From Motacilla alba alba (lineage: Eukaryota > Chordata > Aves > Passeriformes > Motacillidae): a DNA stretch of 64,000 nucleotides. The stretch spans positions 4,914,649 to 4,978,648 of the forward strand of contig NC_052027.1 in NCBI RefSeq assembly GCF_015832195.1, given 5' to 3'. The notes below the pieces were generated by a model. That model made no database searches and was not told the DNA's origin. It worked only from the letters and a program-made list of their open reading frames with translations. Positions 21,033-32,900 of the stretch are shown here, piece by piece. Position numbers and translations under genes: made by a program. Each line of letters starts with the position of its first letter. The stretch's first letter is position 1.

Positions 21033-23776
21033 CCCTGTAAACATTGAGCACAGATAAATTGTGAGAATAAAGGTTAAGTTAGCAGTAAATAATTGCTGAG
21101 TTGCACATGCTGTCACAGACAGGTTCTTAACACAGTTTTCAGGGAGATTAATGTCTTCTCTCAAGATCTGAGCTTGCATTTCTGATGAAAGTACTGAATC
21201 TCTGAGCCTGTTTTACACAAAGATTTGGAAGAGCAAGCCCTCTGTTAGTAGTAAACATTTGGGTAAATGCCCTGTGTAATGCCCATGGGTAGTGTGAGGT
21301 TCAGCACCGTGTTTGCCTTTTGTCCAGGCCAGCTGTGCCCATCAGACAGGAGCCAGTGCTGCCCCAGGGTCTCTGTCCCCAGGCAGGGCTCAGTGTCCCC
21401 TTTTGGTGGCCTTAACCAGCCTCAGCTCTGTCCCAAAGCAGGCAAAGCCACGCTGAGGCAGCTCAGGGCACCTTTTGGGTTTGCCCAAGGGTGAAAAGCC
21501 CCCGGCAGAGCCGCAGCTCAGTCCCTGAAGTCGAGGTCAGGTAACAAACATCATGGATTGCCTGCTCCCCATAAAATAACAAAATTACTCATGGTCTCTC
21601 ACAGACCTGTTTTTATTCACCACGGGCTGGTTTTCTACTCCTTTTGGCAGCTGTTAGCACTGTGCTTTGGGAAGAAGAGGTAACAAAGCACCACACAGGG
21701 ATGAAAACATTCAGGTATTTACAAGTGCTTCACCAAGGTCACGTAAATAATAAGCTGGGAAAGGAAAATACCAAGTTAGCAGAAACCAGAGCTGAGTGTT
21801 TCAGCATTTTGCCCATGTTTGTGCTATAAATGATACCTGGGAGCAGAAACTCCCTCCTGCAGCCACAGAACTGCTCTGTGTAACAGAAGGTGGTGCAGAG
21901 CAGCCCCCCTGGCTGTGCTGGAGGTGCTGCTCCAGAATGTGGTCAGTAAAAAAGAGATCTGGGGGATGGCAGGGGAGGTGTAGTGCTGCTCAGTGGCAAG
22001 CAAGCCCAGAAAGTCAGTCTTTGGGGGTCAGATTTGGAACAGGTTTTGGCTCTGAATGGGGCAAAGGTTTGTCCTGGGTGAGCCCAGACTGCCAGGAGCA
22101 GCTCAGTTGCCTTTTGTGTCATCTCCAGATTCCCACCAGCAAAATCTCAGTGTCACTGTTCATAGTGGGGCTGTCTCCTACCCCAAAATCATGGGGGTTT
22201 TGATTTTTTTTTAATGGTTTTAAACAGTTGAAATTATTTGGAAATCCATTTGCTGAATATTTAACTCTTTTTGATACAAACCAAGGCATACACATCTGAC
22301 TTGCCAATGCATTTCCCTACAGGATTGCTCTGGACAGGCCACTGTGGGTAGTCAGTGCCCTGCCCAAGGCTGAAATGTTCTGTCCTTGATTTCTGTCATG
22401 ACCAAAGTCTTCTCCACGCTCCCCTTTTCTCCCTGCACTTGTTAGTGTTTTCTTTTCCCTTTAATCAAGCAGGTGGATGATGACAGAGGTTGTTTCCTAC
22501 TGCCCAGGTGCTGTGGGTGCTCTCAGATTTCTCTAAAAATGGAAACTAAAAAAAAAAAAAAAAATTAAAAAAATCACCAAGTTGTTTTTGGGGGGAGCAA
22601 ATTAGAAGCATCCAGGTCCCACTGAAACAGGAGATGCAGCTCTGCTTGCTCCTCTAGAGGCAGAGGAAATTACAGGACATCAACACAGTGATGATGGGAG
22701 AGATCATGGGAGATGAAGAGAGATCTTCAACATGTGGTTGGTTGAGCTAGGGCAGCAGTGGAGGGCTCATGTCCCCATCCTTGCTGCTCCCTCCTGCCCT
22801 GACCCAGCCTGCTGTGCCTGCTGCTTCTCACAGGGCTTGGCTCTGCAGCTCCCTGCCAAACGACTTGGGCAAATACTTCCAAAGTCAGGTGTCCTTACTC
22901 TATTTAAGCAACAAACTTAATCTGATATATTTATATCTGGAAGAGTTTGGAGGTGTGGTGGGTGATTTTTTTCCCCTTGGTGTTTTTCCCACAGGGTGTC
23001 CCTCTATGACTGCTCCTGTTCCTCAGGGGTTGTTATTGTTCAGATCCCATCATCTGACCCTTTATAATCCCTGTATTGGGTTACACTGCATTGCTGGACA
23101 TGCTTGGTGTGTGCTACTGATTGTCAATTTTAGACTCTCCCATCATCCTACGAGGTTCTTAAAAGTAATGCAAGGTTATGTTACATGGGCACATTCCCTG
23201 ACTCCCTCTGGTTGCACTTGGAAATGCCATGGATTGGTAATAGAGGGGAATGAATGTGGGGGGATTTGTAAGCAAAAAAAAATGAAAGCAAACATTATAG
23301 AAATTGCTCTCCAATATTTGGCCACAGCATGTGGCAAGCATCAATTACCTTAAAAATAGAACAGTTTTAGGCACTCGAAACATGGGCTTGAAACATGGGC
23401 TGCCTCCTGTCAAATGGTGACACAGCAGTCAGGCCTTGCTGATATTCAAGTGAAGAACTTGACAACCTTCTGGCTTTCACAAGGGATAGGTTGGAAATTT
23501 TGAAGAGAATGTTTAAATGCGAAAAAAAAATCAATGAAGTGAAGCAATCCTGCAGGAGAGGCTGCTGCTTTCATTCCAGAGTTCATCCATATGTGAGTAC
23601 CTGCCTTAGAAACAGGGAGCAGTGAGTCAGAGTGGTTCACTACCAAGGGCAGAACTCTTCTGCTGTCACTGTGCTCCTGGAGTGCTTTTGTTTAATGCTT
23701 GTTGGGTACCTGCTTAGCGTGAGTTTTGAGCTGCTGCTAGCTGTAGGAATTGCTCTGTGATTGCTGCACAATCATG

Positions 23777-23826
23777 AGTGGTTTTCAAACAGCTGACAGT
23801 GTTCTCAGTACCCCTGTTTTCCTCCT
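23777..23826. repeat. 50-bp local duplication, copy 1
   Basis: Starts AGTGGTTTTC, contains AGTGTTCTCAGTACCC, ends TTTTCCTCCT. It matches 24401-24450 at about 45 of 50 positions, same orientation. Confidence 0.75.
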
Positions 23827-24400
23827 CTTGTCTTCTGCTGGGGCTTTGAGTGCAGCTCTGGCACAGCACAGCTCTGCCCTCTGGTAGCAGTGCAGCAGCT
23901 TGTTAGTCCAGGGATTCCTGAACAAGTGTCAAACTGGTGTGGAAATAGCAAGTGTCACCAGTGGAAGTGGCTTTCCTGTCTTAATGAAGGTTGAGAAATG
24001 TGTGATTGTTTTGGAAAGCTCTGAGGGGAACACCAACAAATATTTTTTGGGAAGAAGATGGGAGTTTAGACTTGGAAAAGTGTTTTAGACCCACTGTGAG
24101 CATGTCCTCACCTCCAGGGTGTTGTTTGTTGCTCTAATGTGCTGTTACCAGAACACCAAAACACTGAGCAGTGTGTTAGGAAAGGAAGTACACCCTGGAA
24201 ACATAATTTATGGAGGAGAGACCTAAGGTAGGCAAAATATGATACCCACCTTGGAAATCTGTGGGATTAGCACCCATGTCACCAGGAGAGGTGTCACCAG
24301 GCAGCCCCTTGCTCTGCATCTGATGGGGAAGGCATCATTCCCAGTCTAGAGTTTCCTAATCGTGGTATTGACAAGTGATATATTTCTGCTTAAGAGAAAA

Positions 24401-24450
24401 AGTGGTTTTCGAACACCTGATAGTGTTCTCAGTACCCTTGTTTTCCTTCT
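24401..24450. repeat. 50-bp local duplication, copy 2
   Basis: Second copy of 23777-23826. It adjoins a stretch resembling part of 5S rRNA on the minus strand, so both copies may be remnants of one short retroposon family. Confidence 0.72.
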
Positions 24451-24465
24451 CAAGAGGACTTCATG

Positions 24466-24498
24466 GGTTTGACCCTGCTTAACTTGGATGATCTGACA
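24466..24498 (-). repeat. 5S rRNA-like fragment, possible SINE remnant
   Basis: The minus strand reads TCAGATC, AAGTTAAGCAGGGTC, ACCC, close to the internal promoter part of vertebrate 5S rRNA (CTGATCT, AAGCTAAGCAGGGTC). It is far too short and diverged to be a working 5S gene. A 5S-derived SINE is one explanation; chance is the other. Confidence 0.3.
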
Positions 24499-26392
24499 AG
24501 ACCATGGCCCAAGATGGCCTGGCTGAAGATCATGGAAACCCAAGAAGGTGGCATCGGGCTTAATTTACAGGCAAGAAATTAGCAAGTGAGAAGAGAGCAC
24601 CGAATAGACAGCTTCTGTGGCCCAAAGTGCATCATTTGGGAGAGCAGCATACAGGCTACTGAGGAGCACTGATTTATTTGAGAACATCAGAAACCATGTA
24701 TGGGTTCTATTATGGGCAGCAATCACTGGGGGTCGGAGCTGCTGGAGCAGATAGATTGATGTGTGGGTCTGTTGTTGTGCTTGCTGCTGCATGATATAAA
24801 ATAAGGGTAAGGACGTCCCTGAAATACCAAAGGGGCAAATGGAGCCATTGCATTCTTGGCTTGGGCTTTTATTATCTTTTCCTTTGCCACTTATGCTGTT
24901 CTTAAATTTTTGCCCTCTTCCCTGCTGTGTAACAGCATGAATCAAATGAGGACCTTTGGATAATGGACTTTTAATAGAGGTTAACAGGGCTTAGAACTCC
25001 ATGTTTCATGTTACAAAACACAGCAAAGAGACACCATCATCATGCAGAGCCTATTTTGCTGCTGGCGGACTCCAGCAGAGCATGGCTGAGACTGTGATGA
25101 GAAATATGGCTTAAAAATTGGCAGGGCCTGGTTTCATAGCCTCTCTCCCATGGTTTTGCTCCAATGGAAGCTGCATTTGCAAGGTGAGGATTTGAGTTGA
25201 TACCCCTGCAAAGAAAATTTGAAATTATGAGAGGAAACCTTCCTAATCCAATGAACTGCCTAAACTGCGAGTGGCAAAATTAGCCACCTTGCTACTCTGC
25301 TGTTACAAAGAAACCATGCACAGGGCGGTGGTGGAGGTTTGCTGTGTGAATTTAGCAGCCTATAAAATATTCTGAAGGCATTTGGATGAAATGGACACCT
25401 AACAAAAAGAGGAGTTTGGGTAGTTACATTGGGTCTGCAAATATAACAAAGTAAATCTTTGTAGTTGCTTATTAATTCTGAAAAAAAAAAAAAAAAAAAA
25501 AGGTAAAAAATAGGACAAGGATGATCTGGAGATGAACTGTCAGCCAAGAAGAGTTGACAGTGCAAATGATGCTCTTGACAGGGCCAGGCCAGTCAAGAAG
25601 CCAGCAGTGGCATTGGCCCTGGATGGGAGCAGGGATGTGCCATGGGAAATGCTTCTCTGGGAGCACTCAGGCTGCTTCAAGGGGCTGGTGCCCGTCCTTG
25701 CATGGATCTCTGTCCCCAGGCACAAGGTGCATGTTGTACCAGCTCTACTTGCCTTTCTCCACCTTGGAGGACTTTCCCCAGACCAGGATGTGAGGCTTGG
25801 GAGAGGTCACCAACAGAGGGTGGCTGCACTCACACCAAAACCCCCTGTGACACTCAGCCAGGGCTTTGACCTGGCCAAAGGCAGCAGGGCCTGCGGTCTT
25901 TGGTCCTTTTGAGATAGATTGGAGATGTTACAGACACAGAGACCTTTCTGATTCTTCCCAGGGGCTGGATTTCACATCTCACTGGTGACACTGATGTCCC
26001 TTCATCCTGCTCTGGCGATCCCAGGGTGACGCCCTGAGCCGTGCAGTGTCCCAGGAATCCTCTGGAACATGTCTGTCTTCTGCCTCCCTCAGTGGGGGAC
26101 ACACCAGCTGCACTGAAATGTCAGAAGGGTTTGCACAGCTGACAGGTTGCTGAAAATGGAGCATCGCCATAAATTCTCTTTATCCAGCCAAGTGCAGCTT
26201 AATATAGACTTAGCTGCATGGGCTGTGTCCCACACTGAGCCCAGGAGCTGCCACAGCTCAGGACCAAAACATGAACTTGTTGATTTAACCAGATCAACTA
26301 CTGCTAGTGACCGGGAAAAAAAAGAAAATCCTCTGAAATTTATCTTTCTCTTTAGGTTTAAAAAGTATTAGAGGAAGGAGGGAAGAATGAAC

Positions 26393-26683
26393 ATGTCTGA
26401 ACTTGGCCAAAACTCCGATGAAGACGTGTGTCCTGAGGACATTGATGAAGATGAAATCCTGGCTAACCTGTCCCCTGAGGAGCTGAAGGAGCTGCAGAGC
26501 GAGATGGAAGTCATGGCCCCAGACCCTGAAATCCCGACTGGAATGATACAGAGGGATCAGACAGAGAAACCCCCCACGGGGAGCTTCGACCACAGGTCCC
26601 TGGTTGACTACCTGTACTGGCAGAAGGCGTCCAGACGCATGCTCGAGGATGAGAGAGTTCCTGTCACCCTCTTGCCCTCTGAG
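26393..26683 (+). CDS. LMOD3: LMOD3 coding exon 1
   Basis: 97 codons with donor GTAACA, phase 0. Encodes the tropomodulin-like N-terminal segment ending [10 protein letters not shown]. The sequence just before the start (TTTCTCTTTAG at about 26345-26355) would serve as a splice acceptor, so a non-coding upstream exon is possible. Confidence 0.94.
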
Positions 26684-29600
26684 GTAACAAGCAAAAATCA
26701 CAAATATTTATAATGCATCAGCAGTGGGATCTGTTTTATAGCTTTAATACCTTAACCTGCCTCTGCTTCTGTCCCTTACGTAAGGTAGAGTACAAACAAA
26801 TGTAGATTAATCCTAAAAGCCTCATCAGTGATAGAATCCAGCTTGGACTGATTCCAGGGTTAGTAATTTTTTAATTGCTTTTCCCAAATATTTATTTAAG
26901 CTTTTTAATAGAAAAAAAAAAATCCTAATTCTGATTTGAGTAAAGCAAATCACTGAGAAACTGTCACAAGATCAGTTTTGGAGGATGTAACTCTAATTAG
27001 TTTGATTTTACATATGGAAGAACACCATGTTGCTTTTCCATGGAAGATTATATTAATCATACAAATTAAATTATTAATTGCCAGAATTTAATGACATACT
27101 GGAGAAAAATCCCAAACCAGTGCATTTTAACAGGGTGAACCATTAACAACCAAGCACGCAAACTCTTGAACCAGTTCAACCATACTCAATACAATGCTTA
27201 AATTTATTTGACTATCCCATGACTTTGAAATAAAGTTAAGGTCATACTTAGATATCTTTCAGGATGAGGGCTACACTTAAAAATAGGTTAATAGAATTGA
27301 AACTTGGCCAGATGAAACACATCCATACTTGAACATGAAGTTCACTGGAAGTGAATTTGAGGTAACTGATTTATTTTATTTTTGTTTTAAATATCAGTGG
27401 TTTGCTAATACACATGAGTGTGGCACATCCCAGACTTCCCAGCGCAAGTTTCATGGGCTGCCTTTGGAGACCAGGGGAAATCTGTGGGATTTTTTCTCCT
27501 CCTGCAACACTCTTACACTCGAAGAAACAATTTTGTAAACACTTCTGAGGTTGAATCTGAAATCTGGGTGTGGAGCTGGCTGCTGCATTCACAGCTGGTC
27601 AAGAATCCCCATCCCAAACCCATTCACCACCACAGCAAAGGGGAGCCACTTCTGCCCAAGGGCAGGAGTGACCGGGACCCTTTTGTCTGACTTTGGGTGC
27701 AGCACAAGCCATGACGCTGTCCTGCCTGAAGGGTGCAAATCTCAGAGAAATAGCTTGATTTTATCACTGCTTTATTAGCATTTCCCTGTGATGGAGCAAC
27801 CACTTTGAAAAAGATACTTGACAAAGAAAAATCTCAGCAAGAAGTCTCTGGAATAGGTAGATGTTTGCAACTAATTTATTTGGATGGTAGAAGCCTCACT
27901 GCCCTGCAACTGCTTTGTGCAGCAGCTAGTTTCTTATTGCTGGACTCCAAACTGAGCTAATATTTTATCTTCAGTGAGGTCCTGCCTTAGGTGTGATGCT
28001 CTGAGGCTGCCAGAGCAAGTGGCCTTGTTGTCCCTTGTGCTGGATGATTCCACAGTGGTCACAATGTGCCCCCTTCACCCCTCCTTGGGCTGCACAAACC
28101 ATCGGGGTCACACCGACGTCCAGTGCTTTGTGGAATACAAAGGAAATTTTTTCTCTTGTCAAAGAAATTATAAAGATTACACTAAATCCAGAAAGAGACT
28201 TTGGATCAGAAACTCTCAACCCCCAGAAGGGTTCAAAGACCATCTTAACATATCATTAAATATGTTCAGGATTTAATTGTTAGGACTTAATTTAGTAGGC
28301 AAAGATGAGAAACTGGTTTGCAGCCTCTTTAGGAACAAGTTGTTCCTGTGTTCCCCAGCAAGCTGGTGCAGACTGAATTTACAGCAGTGACACTTTTAAG
28401 GATTATTCTCTATTGCAGGGGCATAGAGGGATCTAAATCCAGCTGCTACACATTTATTTGAGCAGAAAGTTATTGTAACAAAGATGCTTTGCAACTATTT
28501 CAGCTGTGAGGTTTTGTTTTCCTCAGAGAAGCGCTGCGGAGGAGATGGAAGGAGAGGCCGGCAGCAGTGGCGAGGTGGCTGGAGGGAGGATGCCAGGAAC
28601 AGAGGGAAAAGAGAGACATTACCAAAATGAGCACGTGTCCGAGTCAAGAACACAACCTGGGGACACAAACAAAGATAGAAGTGATAAGGAGAGAGTGGTG
28701 GAGGAGGATGAGAAAGAAGAAGCAGAGGAGGAAGAGGAAGATGATGAAGAGGAAGAAGAAGATGAAGAAAATGAGACTGAATTGGAAACAAAGGAGAATT
28801 ACACCAATGAGAGCAGTCACATCAATCAGATAAGTCAGAAGCCAGGTACAGAACCAGGAGAAATCAAAGAAAAGCCTAAGGAAAATGAAAAGAAAATCTC
28901 AAAATTGAACATCCCCCAGAAGTTAGCGCTGGATACCAGCTTCATGAAAATAAGTGCCAGGCCCTCAGGAAATCAAACCAATTTAGAAGACAGTTTGGAG
29001 AAAGTCCGAAAAAACAATCCAGATGTGAAGGAGCTCAACCTGAACAACATAGAAAACGTCCCCAAGGAAATGCTGATAGATTTTGTCAACGCCATGAAAA
29101 AGAATAAGAACATAAAAACGTTCAGCCTGGCCAACGTGGGGGCCGACGACAACGTGGCGTTCGCGCTGGCCAACATGCTGAGGGAGAACAGGAGCATCAC
29201 CACCCTGAACATTGACTCCAACTTCATCTCTGGCAAGGGTATCGTGGCCATCATGCGCTGCCTGCAGTACAACGAGACGCTGACGGAGCTCCGCTTCCAC
29301 AACCAGCGGGGCCTGCTGGGCCACCAGGCAGAGATGGAGATCGCCAGGCTGCTGAAAGCCAACAACACCCTCCTCAAAATGGGCTATCACTTCGAGCTGC
29401 CGGGGCCCAGGATGGTGGTGACCAACCTGCTCAGCAGGAATCTGGACAAGCAGAGGCAAAAGAGGCAAGAGGGGCAAAGGCAGCAGCAGATGAAAGAGCA
29501 GAAGGAGTTGATAGCAATGCTGGAGAATGGACTTGGGTTGCCTCCCGGGATGTGGGAAATGCTGGGGGTGCCTCTGCCCCAGCTGAGGATGCAGGAGCCC

Positions 29601-32393
29601 CCACAAGCCCCCAAACCCCCCGTCCCTGCAGCGGTGTCACTGAGCAAAAGGCAGGAGAACACGAGGCCACCAGCACCCGAGCAGCCATGCAGGGAGAAAC
29701 CCGTCAGCTTCAAAGTGGTCAAGCTGAAGAAAACTCAGCGCAAACCCCCCGTGCCAGAGTACGTGGAGCCTGCTGAGAAAACCAACCTCAAAGACGTCAT
29801 CAAAACACTTAAACCAGTTCCCAGGAGAAGACCTCCTCCCCTGGTGGAAATAACCCCGAGAGATCAGCTCCTCAACGACATCCGCCAGAGCAACGTCGCT
29901 TACCTCAGGCCGGTGAGTGCAGAGTGGTGCCTCTGAGGGGAGGGAATGGCACTCACCCGCTGTGCTCTGAGCTCTGGCTGGAAATGCTGGCCATTGGCGG
30001 GGCTGGCAAATGCACCTGCACATGGCATTGTCACCCTTTCGTGTCAGGCTGCCACTCCTGGCGTGCAGGTGGTTGTTTTGCAGCAGCACTGAGGTATGCT
30101 TGGGCAGGGAACTCACACCAAGGCTGCAGCCTTGTGCATCCCTGGCTGCCTCCACAAGGGAAAAGAAAGGAAATTCCCTCAGGAGGTGAACAAAGCCACA
30201 GAAACTCAACCTTACTATACTCCTAACAGTGTATTAGTTATGACAGGCCCGTGCTATTATAAGACTGTTGTTTCAGGAGTACAACAGGTATTATTTTTCA
30301 CATCAGTCCCCCATAAGCCCCATGTTTCTCTCCTCAATAGCTGCGCTTTTCCTTAGCTCTCACTTTACACAAGAGAGCACTGTCACTTGGCACACGCTGA
30401 AATGCAGCTTGGACTCACACTCAGCAGCCCTGCTCCTGCCTGCCTCACCCTGTAACAAGGAGTGTATTATTTTAATGGTCCTTTGCTGCTCATTTTTCTG
30501 TCTGTCCTTTTGTAGATCAATTGCAAAATTCTAGTGCTAACAGGAAAAAAAGAAATTAGATCCACCAGCAGTGAAGATGGAACAAGGTTGTGGGAAGAAA
30601 GTAGTGGTACTGTAGGGGGTTTTATATTTGTTTTCAAGTAAAACTTTGCCACTGAAAATTGGCTCCATGGTCAACCCAAGTGAGCTCAAGATCACCCTGG
30701 CTTTAGAATGCCAGTCCAACACTGAAAACTGCCTCTGGGGTATGGGCTCACTTGGGTACCAAATTCATGGGCTTCTTCTCAAAATGCTGGCCACCAGATT
30801 TAGCTTCTTGCTCTCCTGACCTGTTCTATTCCCTTGCATTGATACAAGAAATCCTAAAAGCTGGCTGATGTATTTGTAGCTTGATGCTTGTTTGTGTTGC
30901 CAGGGCTTGAGGAAGAGGACAGAAAATCCCTTGTAGTTAAAAATAGTCAAGTAGTATTTTGTAATTATTTTTTCTTTCAATATTGACATTTGAATATAAT
31001 GGGTCTATTTTTTCTTTCATTTATATCTACAAAGAAATAATTATTTCCTCAGTAATTCCAGACAGAGTAGCTTGTCCTGATATTTTGGCAGGTGCAGGTT
31101 CTGCAGTGACTTCAGATTCTGGTCCAGGATTACCCTGAACATTCTGTCCCCTAGGCAAGGTTTGGGGTTCTGAGTTTCTGTTGTCTTGATTTTTTAAAAT
31201 TTTACTAAGCCTTCTGATGTTTACATTCTTGTAACAAACCTTCTCACACAATTCTCAAAATAACTTACTGTTTTACATTCCTTCATGGAGGAGGAAAGAT
31301 TTGATAAACTGTTAGTTTGTCCAGCGTCATTGGAGAGGTGGCACTATCATCCTCCAATCCACTGTCACTTTTAGAAAACTATAAATGTTAGAGTCAAAAA
31401 AATAAACTTCCCTTTTTTCTTCATCTTGAAAACAACAGCATACGTATCATCATTTCGTGTCCTACAGTGACAAGTTTCTGCTGGCTGGTCCAACTTGTCT
31501 GCAGCCAAGGCCTCTCCTCAGGGCATTTCTGGCCTTTCTAGGCCAGTTTAGGATTTGCATTTTGGTTCCACATCCCAGACAACAAGACCTGCTTGTGGAA
31601 AGCTCACAAATTGTGCTGGTGACAGCAGGCTGGTCCTTCATGGCCGTGGGAGCTGCTGCCTTCCCAGCTCTCAGGAGGCTGGAGGACAATGGCCCTCGTT
31701 CTCTGCCAGGCACAGCCCTTGTTTTGGACAGCAATGCTTGAGAAACCTGGGTACTGCAGTGTGCCAGGGGTGATACTGAACCCCAGCCATTCCCCCAAAA
31801 TGAGCAGGAGGATTTTATCCATGAGAGCTGTGGGGTTAAAGATAGAGAGATCAAGTCATGGTGCATCCTAAATATGCCAGATAACAATTGCTATCACAGC
31901 CCATGGAAAGATGAAACGATGGTCACGTACTGGGGGATTGGAGTCATTTGTTTTGGTGGATTGTTTGGAGATTTTTTTGGTTGGCTCTTTTTTGGCCTCT
32001 GCCATCAGACCATCTGGCTTGGATTTGGAGCATTAGAGGTTATTCTCCCCATCCTCTGTGATCTTGGTAACTCCTTTTTGCCTCAATTCCCTCAGCTTCA
32101 TTTCTAAAAGGGAGTTTTGCTGCTTGAGCTGAGCCGGGTGTTTGTTCTCTCTGTGGTGGGACTCAAGGCCTTCAAATTGATTTCCTGGACCTTAAGCATT
32201 GTAAACATCAAGTGGGGCATGCCAAACAAAAGAGAGGTCCCAACCAGAGCTCCTTGGAGTTCCCAGCTGATATATTTTAGTTTCTGGGGGTTTGTATTTG
32301 ACTGAACTGGCCCGGTAAATAAGGCTGAGAAATATCCTTCTCCTAATACTTCATGTCCTTGTCCAGGTGCCGTTGCCAAAGCAGCTGGAGTGA
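26393..32393 (+). CDS. LMOD3: LMOD3 (leiomodin-3), complete, three coding exons
   Basis: Actin filament nucleator of striated muscle thin filaments. Loss in humans causes nemaline myopathy (established knowledge). Coding exons are 26393-26683, 28527-29912 and 32367-32393: 567 codons plus TGA, against about 560 in human. In order: an N-terminal tropomodulin-like segment ([19 protein letters not shown], then [18 protein letters not shown]); a Glu/Asp-rich low-complexity stretch at about residues 155-185; a leucine-rich-repeat actin-binding domain at about 258-410 ([42 protein letters not shown]); a basic Gln-rich coil; a proline-rich linker; and a C-terminal WH2 motif ([18 protein letters not shown]). 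The start at 26393 gives the family MSE opening; an in-frame ATG two codons earlier (26387) is also possible. Confidence 0.97.
26684..28526 (+). other. LMOD3 intron 1
   Basis: 1.84 kb, AT-rich in its first half. No repeat family, RNA gene or further exon recognised. Confidence 0.65.
28527..29912 (+). CDS. LMOD3: LMOD3 coding exon 2
   Basis: 462 codons. The acceptor TTTTCCTCAG ends at 28526 and the donor GTGAGT begins at 29913. Carries the acidic tract, leucine-rich repeats, proline-rich linker and most of the WH2 motif. The open frame runs seven codons into the intron to a TGA, which is not the true C-terminus. Base composition shifts from A-rich to GC-rich around 29100. Confidence 0.95.
29913..32366 (+). 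other. LMOD3 intron 2
   Basis: 2.45 kb separating the large exon from the microexon. No repeat family recognised. A 77-codon hydrophobic open frame at 31874-32107 has no supporting context. Confidence 0.65.
32367..32393 (+). CDS. LMOD3: LMOD3 terminal coding microexon 3
   Basis: The acceptor TTGTCCAG ends at 32366. Eight codons, VPLPKQLE, then TGA. Phase 0 matches exon 2. The remembered human protein ends in a near-identical VQLPKELA, directly after the WH2 sequence. The Val completes the LRPV (LKKV-like) end of the WH2 motif. Confidence 0.88.
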   Translation: MPLPKQLE

Positions 32394-32900
32394 GAGACCA
32401 GACTGACCTGAAGAAAAACAACTTGGAATAAGGACTACTCAAGTTTTGCTTACAACTGTTTCAGCAGATGTTTTCTGCAGAACCCAGGTGGTGTATTCAA
32501 CTCTTTGGGAACAAAGCTTGTGATACACACTTGTAGAAGTGTGGTGAAAAGGGCTGGCATGGGAAAAGTCAGTGCTAAGCGTTTCCATCAGGTATCAAAC
32601 AATCCCGCTGCCATCTGTCTGCCAAGTGGATTTGAGGCTTCAGTTTGTTGTGGGAGTATTTTCTCAGAGGCATCAATAACCTTGTCTTTCTAGTTTGTCA
32701 GCAAACTATTTTGCTTCCACGTTGTCCTTCTGCTGCCAGATTCTGCAGGAACTCGCTGTGCTTTATCTTATCTTTCTTTTCACACACATGCTATTTTATT
32801 ACTCTTGTCCATGAGAAATGTATTTGGTTTCTACGTATACAGCTTCATTTTTTAGGCTAAGGAAACAGAAATGAAATAAAGCTCTCTCTGTAAAAAGTGT
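32394..32900 (+). other. LMOD3: LMOD3 3' UTR
   Basis: About 0.5 kb from the TGA to the AATAAA near 32875. The end is inferred from that signal. Confidence 0.65.
32875..32880 (+). terminator. LMOD3 polyadenylation signal
   Basis: AATAAA followed by CTCTCTCTGT and then GTGTGC-type sequence, a good GU-rich downstream element. Cleavage expected near 32900. Confidence 0.65.

Larger units (their letters stand above)
17200..26392. other. Intergenic region between FRMD4B and LMOD3
   Basis: 9.2 kb with no supported gene. It contains the G/T-only run at 20856-21032, an A run at 22549-22564, a 50-bp duplication (23777-23826 and 24401-24450), a 5S-like fragment at 24466-24498 and a 20-base A run near 25481-25501. 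Open frames of up to 194 codons occur (for example 22769-23353), without splice context or family similarity. Confidence 0.6.

Noticed and set aside
20818..21179. Open frames rich in Phe/Trp/Gly (plus) or Lys/Thr/Gln/Pro (minus)
   Set aside because: Created by the G/T-only tract, which cannot contain stop codons on the plus strand. Composition artefact.
22769..23353. 194-codon open frame in the intergenic region
   Set aside because: No recognisable domain, and amino acid composition typical of random translation. Transcript data would be needed to revive it.
24466..24498. Functional 5S rRNA gene
   Set aside because: Only about 30 bases resemble 5S, with several mismatches; the rest of the gene is missing.
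24565..24945. 126-codon minus-strand open frame as a retroelement protein remnant
   Set aside because: No reverse transcriptase, gag or other motif seen; unsupported.
28973..29722. Antisense open frames across LMOD3 exon 2
   Set aside because: Shadows of the real coding exon on the opposite strand.
29913..29936. Read-through C-terminus of LMOD3 exon 2 (VSAEWCL and stop)
   Set aside because: It begins at a strong GTGAGT donor and lacks family similarity; the spliced microexon fits better.
31874..32107. 77-codon hydrophobic open frame in LMOD3 intron 2
   Set aside because: Trp/Phe/Gly-rich from T- and G-rich DNA. No signal of a real small membrane protein beyond hydrophobicity.
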